This document shows positions 24,660 to 34,842 of a stretch of 64,000 nucleotides of DNA, piece by piece. Source of the DNA: Paenibacillus sp. LS1 (GTDB lineage: Bacteria > Bacillota > Bacilli > Paenibacillales > Paenibacillaceae); assembly GCF_026013365.1 (NCBI RefSeq), contig NZ_JAPDOE010000002.1, positions 744,001 through 808,000 on the forward strand. The letters are read 5' to 3'. The notes under the pieces were generated by a model. It saw nothing but the letters and a program-made list of their open reading frames with translations, was not told where the DNA came from and did no database searches. Numbering within the stretch: position 1 is the first letter of the stretch; each line of letters begins with the position of its first letter. A program made the translations under genes and the position numbers.

Positions 24660-26219
24660 ATGGAATCGCACATTAATTCATATATAACACTTGTAGCCAC
24701 TTCAGCCGTGCTGAATGTCTTTTTGTGTTTATATACCTATTTCAGAAGATCCGAGATCCCCAGTTCCAAAGTGTTCATTCTCTACACAGCAGCACTCTCC
24801 ATATATACCTTCGGGTATGCCATTGAGCTGGCCAGCAACACGCTGGAACAGATGAAGTTTTGGACCACCGTGGAGTATATAGGCATGCCCTTCTCTGCAT
24901 CTCTTGGCCTCATCCTGATGATAAAATATACAGGAAGAACGTTATCCAAAAAGGTAACTGCCGCGCTGTTTGTAATCCCTTCCATTACACTATGTATGGT
25001 AGCAACCAATGATTTTCATCATCTTTTTTATAAAAAAGTATGGCTAAGAGAAGATAGTCCCGTACCTCTGATGGATATCGCAGTAGGCCAATGGTATGTT
25101 GTGCACGGTGCATTCACGTTCTCCTGTTTGTTGTGTGCCTGTCTTATTCTCATCGGACAATGGAAACACACCAAGAAGATGTATCGTCGTCAATTACTTA
25201 CGCTGATTACTTCGCAGATTATTCCCATGGTTGCAGCTTTCCTGTATTTGCTTGGTCTGACGCCAGGCGGGATGGACCCTGTACCAGTGCTCATGTGTAT
25301 CACATCTGCCATGTACATCTGGGCGATTCTATCCTCTCGTCTCCTGACCATCGTGCCGATCGCCAAGGACAGTATTTTCGAGAGCATGCGTGAAGGTGTT
25401 ATCGTACTGGATAGTTCCAATCGTCTGGTCGATTACAACCGATCTATGCGTGACATGTTGCCAGAGATTAATCCCACCATGATTGGGCGACCCTTGGATG
25501 ACATATGGCTTAACCTCGCTGGAGAGACTTTTCCGGTTGAATACGGCAGGGAAGGATTGCAAATGGATCTGTACTGGCAGTTAAATGGAGAGACCGTATG
25601 TTATCAGGTCAGGACATCTTACGTGTATAACAAGGATGCACAGACCGTGGGTAGTCTGATTATGCTCATCGATATCACGGAACAACGTTTCTTGCAAGAA
25701 CAACTGAAGCAACTGGCTTATTTCGATGGTCTGACCAAAATTTACAACCGCACTCAATTTTTGCATAAAGGTCGGGAAATTCTAAGTGAAGCTCACCTTA
25801 ATCTGCAACCTGCCTCATTTATATTATTTGATATTGATTACTTTAAACGCATCAACGATACGTACGGGCATGATGTTGGCGATCAGGCCATCATTCATGT
25901 TGTCTCCGTATGCAATCGTTACCTGAATCCAGAGATGTTGTTCGCTCGTTATGGAGGAGAGGAGTTCGTAATCGCTCTTCCAAATACCTCACTCCAGGAA
26001 GCCGAGAAACTTGCAGAGCAACTGAGAGTTGCCTTGCTGAATGAACCGCTTGATGTACAGGGAGTCCCTATCCCGTTGACTTCAAGCTTTGGCGTTGCCC
26101 AGTACAATGGAGGGGTAGATTCGCTCGAGTCCTTGTTACGCGACGCTGACACTGCTCTGTATGAGTCCAAACGTAATGGTCGAAATGCAGTTCGTGTACA
26201 TGCTGTAAGTACAGCCTAA
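24660..26219 (+). CDS. Diguanylate cyclase: 7TM sensor, PAS and GGDEF domains
   Basis: A 519-aa protein. Residues 1-225 form seven membrane helices of the histidine-kinase N-terminal 7TM type (AELASNTLEQ-like region, then FWTTVEYIGMP). A PAS-like domain (about 235-345) is followed by GGDEF (about 350-515): FDIDYFKRINDTYGHDVGD, and RYGGEEF at about 430-436, an intact GGEEF active site. It should make cyclic di-GMP in response to a membrane or extracellular signal. No EAL domain. The start context is weak (GGAGACC 7 bp upstream). It is monocistronic, ending in a clean terminator. Confidence 0.9.
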   Translation: MESHINSYITLVATSAVLNVFLCLYTYFRRSEIPSSKVFILYTAALSIYTFGYAIELASNTLEQMKFWTTVEYIGMPFSASLGLILMIKYTGRTLSKKVTAALFVIPSITLCMVATNDFHHLFYKKVWLREDSPVPLMDIAVGQWYVVHGAFTFSCLLCACLILIGQWKHTKKMYRRQLLTLITSQIIPMVAAFLYLLGLTPGGMDPVPVLMCITSAMYIWAILSSRLLTIVPIAKDSIFESMREGVIVLDSSNRLVDYNRSMRDMLPEINPTMIGRPLDDIWLNLAGETFPVEYGREGLQMDLYWQLNGETVCYQVRTSYVYNKDAQTVGSLIMLIDITEQRFLQEQLKQLAYFDGLTKIYNRTQFLHKGREILSEAHLNLQPASFILFDIDYFKRINDTYGHDVGDQAIIHVVSVCNRYLNPEMLFARYGGEEFVIALPNTSLQEAEKLAEQLRVALLNEPLDVQGVPIPLTSSFGVAQYNGGVDSLESLLRDADTALYESKRNGRNAVRVHAVSTA

Positions 26220-26328
26220 CCAACACAGACCGTGTATGATAGGACATGTACAGTGATATGTTTGATAGCCAAGCGCTGTAACTCGATTTCACATCCCCTG
26301 ACTGTCGACCTCATCATCGCAACAACTA

Positions 26329-26362
26329 AAACAGACAGCCCAAAAGGCTGTCTGTTTTTCAT
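26329..26362 (+). terminator. Terminator of the diguanylate cyclase gene
   Basis: AAACAGACAGCC-CAAAA-GGCTGTCTGTTT perfect stem followed by Ts. Confidence 0.85.
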
Positions 26363-26478
26363 TTGTTAACGTAAAGACCATCTACACATCATCGTGCTTG
26401 TCCTCATTACGTATGCAAACGCTTAAGATACCGCTAACAATACATATCATAATGATTAATTAACCGTGCACAGCGTAC

Positions 26479-26913
26479 TTAGATCACTTGGTTATTCACC
26501 ATCAGGTACACCATGATTAGCAAGAATACAGCCAGCAGTGTACTGAACATACGGATTTTGCTTTGCTCTGCACCCACATCCCGCTTGTTTTTCACACCTT
26601 CTGCAGCGAGTCGCAACGGTTTACCCATAATTCCTCCAATAGCCGCAATAGCCAAGAGCAGAACGACAACAACAGCCATCCACACATAAGAATACTCGCC
26701 TTTTGTCATCAGGTAACCACCCGTAAGAAGTTGAATCACAAGTCCGTACTGCGCGATTTTGTTCAAAGAACGTAGCGACGCAAATGCTCCCTCTTGTGCT
26801 GCAGCATTCAAAGTACGGATTTTACCGACCACGAACGGCAGAATCAGATAGAATCCCATCGCCAGTGCTCCAACAATATGGAGCAGATACATAATCATTC
26901 CCAAAATTTTCAT
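26479..26913 (-). CDS. Four-helix membrane protein of unknown function
   Basis: About 144 aa with four predicted membrane helices (about 4-26, 45-65, 70-92 and 118-140) separated by short basic loops (GKIRTLNAAAQ, KNKRDVGAEQSKIRM). I do not recognise the family. The start is uncertain: GAGGAGG touches the ATG at 26913, and other in-frame ATGs lie at 26946 and 26898. It lies downstream of mdh on the same strand but beyond the mdh terminator, so it may be transcribed on its own. Confidence 0.6.
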   Translation of the reverse strand: MKILGMIMYLLHIVGALAMGFYLILPFVVGKIRTLNAAAQEGAFASLRSLNKIAQYGLVIQLLTGGYLMTKGEYSYVWMAVVVVLLLAIAAIGGIMGKPLRLAAEGVKNKRDVGAEQSKIRMFSTLLAVFLLIMVYLMVNNQVI

Positions 26914-26979
26914 CCTCCTCAACATTTTCGGTGTGCTATACATCACATCCCATTATACTGGGGAACTTATCCAAAGAAA

Positions 26980-27010
26980 AGAAAACCTCCGGGTTTACCG
27001 GAGGTTTTCT
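26980..27010. terminator. Bidirectional terminator after mdh
   Basis: AGAAAACCTCCGG-GTTTA-CCGGAGGTTTTCT, a perfect 13-bp stem with A/T-rich flanks on both sides, 28 bp after the mdh stop. Confidence 0.85.
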
Positions 27011-27038
27011 CTCTATACCTGTCAAAAAGTTTTCAAAC

Positions 27039-27980
27039 TTACAGGTTTACTACCGAAATGACGTTACGAACCGAATCAGCTGATTTATCCAATCCTGCTT
27101 TTTCTTCCGTGGTCAGTTCAAGTTCGAATATTTTCTCGATACCGTTACCACCCAGAATAGTTGGTACACCGAGGAACAGATCATTGTAGCCATATTCACC
27201 TTCAAGATAAGCGATCACTGGAATGATGCGTTTTTTGTCCTTCAAAATCGCTTCGGTCATCTGAACGAGTGAAGCTGCTGGTGCATAATATGCACTGCCG
27301 TTACCGAGCAGATTCACAATTTCACCACCGCCAACGCGTGTGCGCTGAACGATGGATTCGATGCGGTCTGCCGGAATCAGCGTATCGATCGGAATGCCAC
27401 CTACGCTCGAATAACGAACGAGAGGTACCATATCATCTCCGTGGCCGCCAAGAACGAATCCACGAACATCTTCAACAGATACATTCAACTCTTGCGCAAT
27501 GAAGGTACAATAACGCGCTGTATCAAGGACACCTGACTGACCGATAACACGGTTTTTAGGAAAACCCAGGGTCTGATAAGCTGCATAAGTCATCGCATCC
27601 ACCGGGTTGCTTAGAATAATGACGATGGAATCAGGGCAATATTTTTTCACATTTTCACAAACGGACTTCACGATACCCGCATTCGTATTGACCAGATCAT
27701 CACGGCTCATACCCGGTTTACGGGCGATGCCAGCCGTGATGATTACAATCTCAGAACCTGCTGTATCCTCATAGTTGGAAGTACCGACGATATGGCTGTC
27801 AAATCCTTGAACTGGACTCGCTTCCATCATATCGAGTGCTTTCCCCTTCGTCGGGTTCTCCAGTTGAGGAATATCAACCAGCACAACATCCCCGAGTTCT
27901 TTTTGGGCAAGCATTAATGCGGTCGTAGCACCGGTAAACCCGGCGCCGACTACTGTGATTTTTTTGCGCTGAATAGTCAA
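27039..27980 (-). CDS. mdh: Malate dehydrogenase
   Basis: A 313-aa LDH-like malate dehydrogenase that interconverts malate and oxaloacetate with NAD in the TCA cycle. Nucleotide-binding [11 protein letters not shown] (12-22), acidic residue in VVLVDIP that selects [11 protein letters not shown] (about 150-157, substrate Arg) and [12 protein letters not shown] (catalytic His). The start is TTG at 27980, with AAGGGGAG 9 bp upstream. It is the last gene of the citZ-icd-mdh cluster, 15 bp after icd. Confidence 0.96.
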   Translation of the reverse strand: MTIQRKKITVVGAGFTGATTALMLAQKELGDVVLVDIPQLENPTKGKALDMMEASPVQGFDSHIVGTSNYEDTAGSEIVIITAGIARKPGMSRDDLVNTNAGIVKSVCENVKKYCPDSIVIILSNPVDAMTYAAYQTLGFPKNRVIGQSGVLDTARYCTFIAQELNVSVEDVRGFVLGGHGDDMVPLVRYSSVGGIPIDTLIPADRIESIVQRTRVGGGEIVNLLGNGSAYYAPAASLVQMTEAILKDKKRIIPVIAYLEGEYGYNDLFLGVPTILGGNGIEKIFELELTTEEKAGLDKSADSVRNVISVVNL

Positions 27981-27995
27981 GATTCACATCTCCCC

Positions 27996-29288
27996 TTACA
28001 GGTTTTTAATGATTTGATCAGCGAATTCAGAACATTTCACTTCAGTAGCGCCGTCCATCAGACGTGCAAAGTCATACGTTACTGTTTTATTGTTAATGGA
28101 TGTTTCCATACCTTTGTAGATCAGGTTAGCGGCTTCCTGCCATCCCAAGTGCTCAAGCAACATTACGCCGGACAGAATAACGGAACCAGGGTTCACGACA
28201 TCTTTGTCCGCGTATTTAGGTGCAGTACCGTGAGTTGCTTCGAAGATAGCATGTCCTGTTACGTAGTTGATGTTCGCTCCAGGAGCGATACCAATTCCGC
28301 CAACTTGCGCTGCAAGTGCATCGGACAGATAGTCACCGTTCAGGTTCAGGGTTGCGATTACATCAAACTCGCCTGGACGAGTCAATACTTGTTGCAGAGC
28401 GATATCGGCAATCGCATCTTTTACGATGATTTTACCAGCATCTTCAGCAGCTTTTTGTGCTGCATTCGCTGCATCTGTACCTTCGTTTTCTTTGATGATG
28501 TCGTATTGTGCCCATGTGAATACTTTATCAGCGAACTCTTCTTCAGCCACTTCGTATCCCCAGTTTTTGAAGGCACCTTCGGTGAATTTCATGATATTAC
28601 CTTTGTGTACCAATGTAACCGTCTTACGGTTATGGTCAATTGCGTACTGCACTGCTGCACGTACCAAACGTTTTGAACCTTCGGAAGATACGGGTTTGAT
28701 ACCAATACCGGAAGTTTCAGGGAAACGAATTTTGTTAGCACCCATCTCTTGTTGCAAGAACTGGATCACTTTTTTCACTTCTTCAGAACCTTCAGCATAC
28801 TCGATTCCTGCATAGATATCTTCCGTATTCTCACGGAAAATGACCATGTCTACCAGCTCAGGACGTTTTACCGGAGAAGGTACACCGTCAAAATAACGAA
28901 CAGGACGCAAGCAAGTATACAGGTCAAGCTCTTGGCGCAGGGCTACGTTCAGGGAACGGATACCGCCACCGATTGGCGTAGTCAATGGTCCTTTGATTGC
29001 TACGATATACTCGCGAATGGCTTCAAGCGTATCATTCGGCAACCACTCACCGTATGTATCGAATGCCTTTTGTCCAGCAAACACTTCATACCATGCAATT
29101 TTTTTGTTGCCATCGTATGCTTTTTCAACAGCTGCATCCAATACACGTTTGGAAGCTTTCCAGATGTCACGGCCTGTACCGTCACCTTCGATAAATGGAA
29201 TGATTGGGTTACTAGGTACTTGAAGTGTACCGTTATCAATTTGAATTTTTTCGCCTTCAGTTGGGTGAGCAAATTTTTCTAATTTCAT
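27996..29288 (-). CDS. icd: Isocitrate dehydrogenase (NADP+)
   Basis: A 430-aa bacterial NADP-type isocitrate dehydrogenase; it converts isocitrate to 2-oxoglutarate and CO2. The substrate loop [18 protein letters not shown] carries the Ser (phosphorylated in enterics) and the following Arg residues bind isocitrate. [12 protein letters not shown], the [11 protein letters not shown]sp residues for Mg, and [14 protein letters not shown] (cofactor loop with the Lys/Tyr typical of NADP use) are all present. SD AGGAGG. A 147-bp gap separates it from citZ, enough for its own promoter. Confidence 0.96.
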   Translation of the reverse strand: MKLEKFAHPTEGEKIQIDNGTLQVPSNPIIPFIEGDGTGRDIWKASKRVLDAAVEKAYDGNKKIAWYEVFAGQKAFDTYGEWLPNDTLEAIREYIVAIKGPLTTPIGGGIRSLNVALRQELDLYTCLRPVRYFDGVPSPVKRPELVDMVIFRENTEDIYAGIEYAEGSEEVKKVIQFLQQEMGANKIRFPETSGIGIKPVSSEGSKRLVRAAVQYAIDHNRKTVTLVHKGNIMKFTEGAFKNWGYEVAEEEFADKVFTWAQYDIIKENEGTDAANAAQKAAEDAGKIIVKDAIADIALQQVLTRPGEFDVIATLNLNGDYLSDALAAQVGGIGIAPGANINYVTGHAIFEATHGTAPKYADKDVVNPGSVILSGVMLLEHLGWQEAANLIYKGMETSINNKTVTYDFARLMDGATEVKCSEFADQIIKNL

Positions 29289-29435
29289 AGTTAAAATTCC
29301 TCCTAGGTTTTGTATATGCAGTATTCATCATACCACTAGTCTTGTTGAAGGAAGGGTCCTGAGAGCCCAAGCATGTAACGCCCCTGCTTTCCAACCCTTC
29401 ACCTCGTCCATATTATTATACTGGTTTTGCGGCTA

Positions 29436-30548
29436 TTAGCGAAGTTCAATAGAAACGTATTTCTGTTCAGTAGGGCCTGTGTACTCCGCACGTGGACGAA
29501 TGATGCGATTGTCCGCAAGCTGTTCCAAAATATGTGCAGTCCAACCAGATACCCGGCTGATGGCAAAGATCGGCGTAAACAATTCCTGTTGAATCTCCAG
29601 TTGGGTATATACAGAAGCAGAGTAGAAGTCTACGTTTGGCTTCAGTCCTTTTTGTCCTGTTACCAGTTCCTCGATCTTCACAGACATATCATACAGACGT
29701 GTGTCATTGTTCAGCTCGCCCAGTTCCTTGGACATCTTCTGCAGATGTTTGGCACGTGGATCACCGTTTTTGTATACGCGATGTCCAAAGCCCATGATCT
29801 TTTCACGGTTGTTCAGTTTTTCCTGAATTGCCGCTTCCAGACGATCAGGCGTACCGATCTCATTCAACATTTTCATAACGGCTTCATTCGCACCGCCATG
29901 CAGTGGTCCCTTCAGTGCGCCGATGGCGGAAGTTACACCTGAATAGATATCCGACAGTGTCGCAACCGTTACACGGGCTGCAAATGTCGAAGCGTTCAAC
30001 TCGTGATCCGCATGTAGGACAAGCGCTTGGTCCAGTGCTTTTACTGCGGTCTCGGACGGTTCTTCACCAGTCATCATATATAAAAAGTTCTCTGCGATGG
30101 AAGCGCCTTCTTTTGGAGCCACAGGTTCTTTGCCCTGACGAATACGGGCGATGGCTGCCACAATCGTTGGCAACTGTGCTTGCAACTTAACGGCTTTGTT
30201 CTCATTCGCTTCCGTTGTCATCTCATCCGCTTGCTCGTCGTACAGTGCAAGTGCAGAGATTGCGGAACGAAGTGCTGCCATGGTGCTGACGTTTTTCGGA
30301 TACAATTGGATTTGTGCAATCAACTCGCTCGGAATCGGCGCGTAATCGCTCAGGCTTTTGCGAAGGGATTTCAGTTCATCTGTTGTCGGCAATTTACCAA
30401 ACCACAACAAATAGGCAACTTCTTCAAAGCTGGCATGTTCAGCCAAATCGTCGATATCGTAACCACGGTATGTAAGCACACCGTCTACAATAGAGCTGAT
30501 CGAAGAGGTTGTTGCAACGATGCCTTCCAGACCTTTGGTAGCTGTCAT
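29436..30548 (-). CDS. citZ: Citrate synthase
   Basis: A 370-aa type II-short (Gram-positive) citrate synthase, condensing acetyl-CoA and oxaloacetate. GVLTYRGYDIDDLAE is near residue 23; catalytic residues appear in HADHELNASTF (His, about 190), GPLHGGANE (His, about 225) and GFGHRVYKNGDPRA (His and Arg, about 262-275); the Asp lies in the segment VDFYSASVY. SD AAAGGAGAG. It leads the TCA cluster; a cre-like sequence lies 82 bp upstream. Confidence 0.96.
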   Translation of the reverse strand: MTATKGLEGIVATTSSISSIVDGVLTYRGYDIDDLAEHASFEEVAYLLWFGKLPTTDELKSLRKSLSDYAPIPSELIAQIQLYPKNVSTMAALRSAISALALYDEQADEMTTEANENKAVKLQAQLPTIVAAIARIRQGKEPVAPKEGASIAENFLYMMTGEEPSETAVKALDQALVLHADHELNASTFAARVTVATLSDIYSGVTSAIGALKGPLHGGANEAVMKMLNEIGTPDRLEAAIQEKLNNREKIMGFGHRVYKNGDPRAKHLQKMSKELGELNNDTRLYDMSVKIEELVTGQKGLKPNVDFYSASVYTQLEIQQELFTPIFAISRVSGWTAHILEQLADNRIIRPRAEYTGPTEQKYVSIELR

Positions 30549-31046
30549 ATTACATCTCTCCTTTAATAAGCGAAATCAGGAACCATTCCAGAGTGTCATA
30601 TAAGTGCCAAAATGCACCTATCCTCTTTTTGTAAACATTTTCATTTTAAAATTACCAAATAATCCAAAATACGGTTTTCCTATCTGTCAATCGGTATTTA
30701 CTTATAACATCATACTGGATTTTGTCGTTTATGTGAACATGATGAGAGATCATTCGCACATCAAACTTCTTTATCGGACTGATAAAGCATTTTTGAAAGC
30801 CTTTACAAAAACAGGGTTGACATTTAATGTTTTTTAACCAATTCTGTCGTATGAAGAACTTTCTATTGCTATATTCTGTAATACTGAGGCATACTCTAGG
30901 CAAAAGAATGATTCTGTTAGAGTGTAACATCCCGGCGTTTCAAAACCTTGTAAATGCTCTATATTAATTAAGATAGCCATCTATTTTTAATACTGTTTCA
31001 CGGATGATACATAGGTCGGCTTAATTGAACTAAGGAGAGTTGATGC
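30549..31046. promoter_or_regulatory. Divergent citZ / ytvI intergenic region
   Basis: About 500 bp, AT-rich, with no gene I can support. It must hold the promoters of citZ (minus) and ytvI (plus). TTGACA at 30812-30817 is a plus-strand -35 candidate without a convincing -10 partner. Confidence 0.5.
30630..30643 (-). promoter_or_regulatory. Candidate CcpA (cre) site of citZ
   Basis: TGTAAACATTTTCA fits the cre consensus TGWAANCGNTNWCA except for A in place of the central G. It lies 82-95 bp upstream of the citZ start. CcpA represses citZ in B. subtilis, which makes the site plausible. Confidence 0.45.
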
Positions 31047-32165
31047 TTGGATAGAATTATAATGAAACGTCTGCTTCGCGGCTTATGGGTGATTATTGCG
31101 ACCGTTCTGATCGCCGTTGCCATATACTTGCTGTTTCCGCTCTTATACCCTTTTGCGATCGCCTGGATAATTGCCTACGCCATGAATCCATTGGTGAAGC
31201 TGCTTCAGCATCGAGCACGATTCCCCCGCTGGCTGGCTGTGACTCTTTCATTGATCCTTTATTTCGGAGCCATTGCAGTGGTGTTGTCCGCAGCAGTGAC
31301 CCGTATGGTGAAAGAAGTCATTTCACTGACGACAAGCTTCGATCTCCACGTTGATGAGATCAAAGACACGTTTGTGCGCTGGACTCAGAATGACACGATT
31401 CAAAGTTTGATTGCACAGATCAATGAGTTTTACAAGGAAAATCCGAACTATCAGGAAACCATCAACAGCAATATTAGTAAAACGACGGAAACGGTGGGTA
31501 CAGCCGTGACAGATCTGGTCACCGGATTTTTCAATATGATTCTAAGTCTGCTGACCTCCCTGCCTAACATGGGCGCGGTATTAATCGTTGTTCTGTTGTC
31601 TACGTTCTTCATTAGCAAAAGTTGGACTAGGCACAGCATCACCGTCTCAGGTTGGGTACCCTCTTCCATTCGCAAGCCGATATCCGACATTTGGACTGAC
31701 CTTAAGAAGGCACTGTTCGGATACGCAAGAGCGCAGTTGATCATGATCTCGATTACAGCACTATTCGTCATGATTGGACTGCTTATACTGCAAGTCAATT
31801 CAGCCTTCACCATCGCTCTGATGATTGGTTTGGTCGATCTGCTTCCTTATCTGGGTGTCGGTCTGGTCATGGTGCCTTGGGCAGCATATCTGTTTATGAA
31901 TGGGGATCTGTATCTGGGGATTGGCATTAGTGTTATCTATCTTATTTTGCTGATCGCCCGTCAGATTATTGAACCCAAGGTACTTGCCAGCAGTGTAGGC
32001 CTCGACCCGCTCGCCACGCTGGTTGGCATGTTCGTAGGATTGAAGCTGTTCGGTGTACTGGGTTTGATTATTGGTCCTGTCAGTCTGGTCATCCTCGATG
32101 CGTTCAATCGGGCTAACGTATTACGCGACCTCAGAACATATATCATCAACGGACGTGTCCGATGA
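31047..32165 (+). CDS. ytvI: Sporulation integral membrane protein YtvI (AI-2E transporter family)
   Basis: A 372-aa permease of the AI-2E/PerM family with about eight membrane helices: two near the N terminus, a long hydrophilic segment (about 90-150), then the rest. Family hallmarks are the LPYLGVGLVMVPWA segment and the DPLATLVGMFVGLKLFGVLGLIIGP C-terminal pair of helices. YtvI is linked with sporulation in Bacillus, and its substrate is not known. The start is TTG at 31047 with AAGGAG at 9 bp. It is monocistronic and converges on fxsA across a shared terminator. Confidence 0.88.
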   Translation: MDRIIMKRLLRGLWVIIATVLIAVAIYLLFPLLYPFAIAWIIAYAMNPLVKLLQHRARFPRWLAVTLSLILYFGAIAVVLSAAVTRMVKEVISLTTSFDLHVDEIKDTFVRWTQNDTIQSLIAQINEFYKENPNYQETINSNISKTTETVGTAVTDLVTGFFNMILSLLTSLPNMGAVLIVVLLSTFFISKSWTRHSITVSGWVPSSIRKPISDIWTDLKKALFGYARAQLIMISITALFVMIGLLILQVNSAFTIALMIGLVDLLPYLGVGLVMVPWAAYLFMNGDLYLGIGISVIYLILLIARQIIEPKVLASSVGLDPLATLVGMFVGLKLFGVLGLIIGPVSLVILDAFNRANVLRDLRTYIINGRVR

Positions 32166-32194
32166 AGCATGACCTTATGAGCACGCAGGACAAA

Positions 32195-32246
32195 TAAAAA
32201 AAGGCTTCGTTCAACAGAAATCATCTGCTGAGCGGAGCCTTTTTGC
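32195..32246. terminator. Terminator between ytvI and fxsA
   Basis: AAAAAGGCTTCGTTCA ... TGAGCGGAGCCTTTTT arms with A and T runs on both sides; it serves both convergent genes. Confidence 0.8.
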
Positions 32247-32265
32247 ATAACAACTCGTGTTTTTT

Positions 32266-32664
32266 TCATTTCGGACGACGATAGAACGTGATGTTGCCAC
32301 TTTTCATTTTCTTCTCCAGCCAACCCAGGAAGAACAGACGGTATACCGGACGTGTTAATGGAAACACCAGTGTAAACCCGATCAGATCCGTTACAAAGCC
32401 TGGAATCAAGAGCAAGAAACCACCGACGAAAATAAAAAGACCATCAACCATTTTTCTACCAGGTACCTTGCCGCGCTCCATCTCGGATTTGGCGTCCACA
32501 AGTACTTTTCGTCCTTCAAACTGCAACATTGCTATACCAATCAAGGACGTGAGGATCATGAGAAGCAATGTCTTTCCGGCTCCAATCCAGTCACTCATCA
32601 GAATGAAACCAAATAATTCAATCACCGGAATGATTAATAGTAAAGCCCACATCCATTTTCGCAT
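32266..32664 (-). CDS. fxsA: FxsA family membrane protein
   Basis: A 132-aa FxsA/YtwI-type protein. Membrane helices at about 4-24, 29-46 and 75-100 and the family pattern IEL-x(2)-F at the first helix followed by GFVTDLIG-like sequence (IPGFVTDLIGFTLVFPLTRP). The C terminus is basic (EKKMKSG, YRRPK). FxsA overproduction blocks phage T7 exclusion by F plasmid in E. coli; the normal role is unknown. The start is the ATG at 32664; the longer frame to 32760 overlaps the thioesterase. It is probably co-transcribed with the thioesterase gene (7-bp gap). Confidence 0.85.
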   Translation of the reverse strand: MRKWMWALLLIIPVIELFGFILMSDWIGAGKTLLLMILTSLIGIAMLQFEGRKVLVDAKSEMERGKVPGRKMVDGLFIFVGGFLLLIPGFVTDLIGFTLVFPLTRPVYRLFFLGWLEKKMKSGNITFYRRPK

Positions 32665-32671
32665 TGACGTA

Positions 32672-33178
32672 TTACCCCTTTCCCGAAAGCCACACCTTTT
32701 CAAGCGCGCTGTATAGCTCAGAGGCTGCCTTATCCAGCCGAACCGGCTTCCAGTCTCCATTCACCCATACATGCTGGGTAGAACCTGTAACCAGCCGTTC
32801 ACCGGGGAGTGGTTCATCAGCTGACCATACCCGTTCTCCAATCGCCATATGCTCATCAGGTTCTTCAGACATGCGCCTTATGTCGTACTCATAGTTCAGT
32901 CGCAGACCACTAAATGCAGCAATACGGGTGAAAATGATAATCTCATCATCATATCGGGCAGGTTTATGATACTTCACATCCAGTCCAGTTACGGGAAGCA
33001 GTAACCCCTGTTCCTCCATTTTACGATATGTATACCCCATTTGGCGAATCATCTCAGTACGACCGATTTCAAACCAGTTCAAATAATTCGCGTGATAAAC
33101 TACGCCCATCTGGTCACTTTCTTGATAGCGCACACGAAGACGTGCCGCATACCAGCTACCGTTGATCTGTTCTTGCAC
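32672..33178 (-). CDS. Acyl-CoA thioesterase (hotdog, YbgC-like)
   Basis: A 168-aa 4-hydroxybenzoyl-CoA-thioesterase-type hotdog protein. RVRYQESDQMGVVYHANYLNWFEIGRTE is the family signature, with Asp in the QESDQMG segment as the catalytic residue. The start is GTG at 33178, with AAGGAGG 8 bp upstream; the longer frame to 33298 would run through the pyk terminator and has no ribosome site. It hydrolyses short- or medium-chain acyl-CoAs, specific substrate unknown. It sits between pyk and fxsA on one strand. Confidence 0.88.
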   Translation of the reverse strand: MQEQINGSWYAARLRVRYQESDQMGVVYHANYLNWFEIGRTEMIRQMGYTYRKMEEQGLLLPVTGLDVKYHKPARYDDEIIIFTRIAAFSGLRLNYEYDIRRMSEEPDEHMAIGERVWSADEPLPGERLVTGSTQHVWVNGDWKPVRLDKAASELYSALEKVWLSGKG

Positions 33179-33242
33179 GTTATCGGCCTCCTTCGCTCTA
33201 CCATTCATACGTGTTACATCGCTGTAAAGTGTCATTAAGATG

Positions 33243-33279
33243 GAAAAAAAGCAACGGGACAATAACGCCCCATTGCTTC
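33243..33279 (-). terminator. Terminator of pyk
   Basis: GCAATGGGGCG...TCCCGTTGC stem followed by seven Ts on the minus strand, 25 bp after the pyk stop. Confidence 0.85.
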
Positions 33280-33309
33280 TTTCCTGATGCTTCTCCATCC
33301 AAAACGCAA

Positions 33310-34737
33310 TTAAGCGTTGTTTGGAATTTGGCTTACTTTAATCAGGTTCGTAGAACCGGAACGTCCCAAAGGTACACCTGCTGTGATCACAACGAGGTCT
33401 CCTTCTTTAACAAGTCCGGATTTTACGCCGCCTTCAATTGCATTTTCGAACAAAGCATCCGTGGAATCAACCAGTCTTCCTTTGACAGGAGTTACACCCC
33501 AAGCCAGAGCCAAACGACGGGAAGTTCTGTCTTCCGTTGTCACAGCGATGATTGGAGATTCTGGACGATACTTGGAAATCATGCGTGCAGTGTGTCCTGA
33601 TTCAGTCGAAGTAATGATCGCTTTCGCGTTCAAATCTTGAGCTTGGAGGGCAACTGATTGGCTGATTGCTTCTGTAACGGTTGTTTGTTGAGCAACACGT
33701 TGTTTCAGGTACAATTCTTGGTAAGGCAGAGCAGATTCTGCTTTTTCAGCAATACGGGACATGGTCAGAACGGATTCAACTGGGTATTTACCCGCAGCTG
33801 TCTCACCGGACAACATGATTGCGTCCGTACCGTCGAAGATCGCATTCGCCACGTCACTTGCTTCCGCACGTGTTGGACGCGGGTTACGTTGCATGGAATC
33901 CAGCATTTGTGTAGCTGTGATAACCGGTTTACCTGCAACATTACATTTTTGGATCATGCGTTTTTGTACCAATGGTACTTCTTCCGCAGGAATCTCAACA
34001 CCCAGGTCTCCACGAGCAACCATCAGGCCGTCAGACACTTCAAGGATTTCATCGAGGTTGTCGACACCTTGTTGGTTTTCGATTTTGGAGATGATTTGGA
34101 TATGTCCAGCATTGTGTTTTTCAAGCAATTCACGAATCTCAAGTACGTCACTCGCTTTACGAACAAAAGAAGCCGCGATGAAATCGACACCTTGCTCAAT
34201 ACCGAATACGATATCGTTAGCGTCTTTTTCAGTGATACCCGGCAGAGAAATGGCAACGCCCGGAACGTTAACACCTTTTTTACTTTTGATCGAACCACCG
34301 TTAACGATACGGCATTTGATCTCGGTGCCTTGCACTTCCACCACAGTCAGTCCGATCAGACCGTCGTCGATCAGAATTGTAGATCCCGGTTCAACATCAT
34401 TCGGAAGATCTGTATACGTAATGGAAAGACGTTCTTTGGTGCCCAGAATTTCTTCTGTTGTCAAAGTGATGTACTCGTCTTGAACCAATTCAATCGGCTC
34501 AACTTCGAGTTTACCTGTCCGAATTTCCGGTCCTTTGGTGTCCAGCAGGATCGCTACTGTTTTGTTCAACTCTTCGCATGCTTGGCGAATCGCAATGATC
34601 CGTCCGCCGTGCTCATCGAAATCACCGTGGGAGAAGTTCAGACGGGCCACATTCATACCGGCCATGATCAATTTTTTGGTGTTCTCCAGAGATTCACTGG
34701 ATGGACCAATGGTACATACAATTTTCGTTTTGCGCAT
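33310..34737 (-). CDS. pyk: Pyruvate kinase
   Basis: A 475-aa pyruvate kinase, catalysing PEP + ADP to pyruvate + [16 protein letters not shown] at the N terminus, [18 protein letters not shown], the catalytic Lys region [10 protein letters not shown] (about 215-224), [12 protein letters not shown] with metal-binding Glu/Asp, and ATQMLDSMQ. It lacks the extra C-terminal phosphohistidine-like domain that makes the B. subtilis enzyme about 585 aa. SD GGAGG. It follows accD-accA after 105 bp; pfkA, which stands between accA and pyk in B. subtilis, is absent. Confidence 0.96.
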   Translation of the reverse strand: MRKTKIVCTIGPSSESLENTKKLIMAGMNVARLNFSHGDFDEHGGRIIAIRQACEELNKTVAILLDTKGPEIRTGKLEVEPIELVQDEYITLTTEEILGTKERLSITYTDLPNDVEPGSTILIDDGLIGLTVVEVQGTEIKCRIVNGGSIKSKKGVNVPGVAISLPGITEKDANDIVFGIEQGVDFIAASFVRKASDVLEIRELLEKHNAGHIQIISKIENQQGVDNLDEILEVSDGLMVARGDLGVEIPAEEVPLVQKRMIQKCNVAGKPVITATQMLDSMQRNPRPTRAEASDVANAIFDGTDAIMLSGETAAGKYPVESVLTMSRIAEKAESALPYQELYLKQRVAQQTTVTEAISQSVALQAQDLNAKAIITSTESGHTARMISKYRPESPIIAVTTEDRTSRRLALAWGVTPVKGRLVDSTDALFENAIEGGVKSGLVKEGDLVVITAGVPLGRSGSTNLIKVSQIPNNA

Positions 34738-34842
34738 TTTGGGTTTCCTCCGATTTTAAAGGTATATCTCTTTATCTATTTTTCTTTTTCCAACTATTAA
34801 ATTTACTATACTTTTACTCATTTGTATAGGAAATTCGTCACA

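Noticed and set aside
33658..34800. 380-codon plus-strand frame opposite pyk
   Set aside because: Cys/Phe/Asn-rich translation without family pattern, fully antisense to pyruvate kinase.
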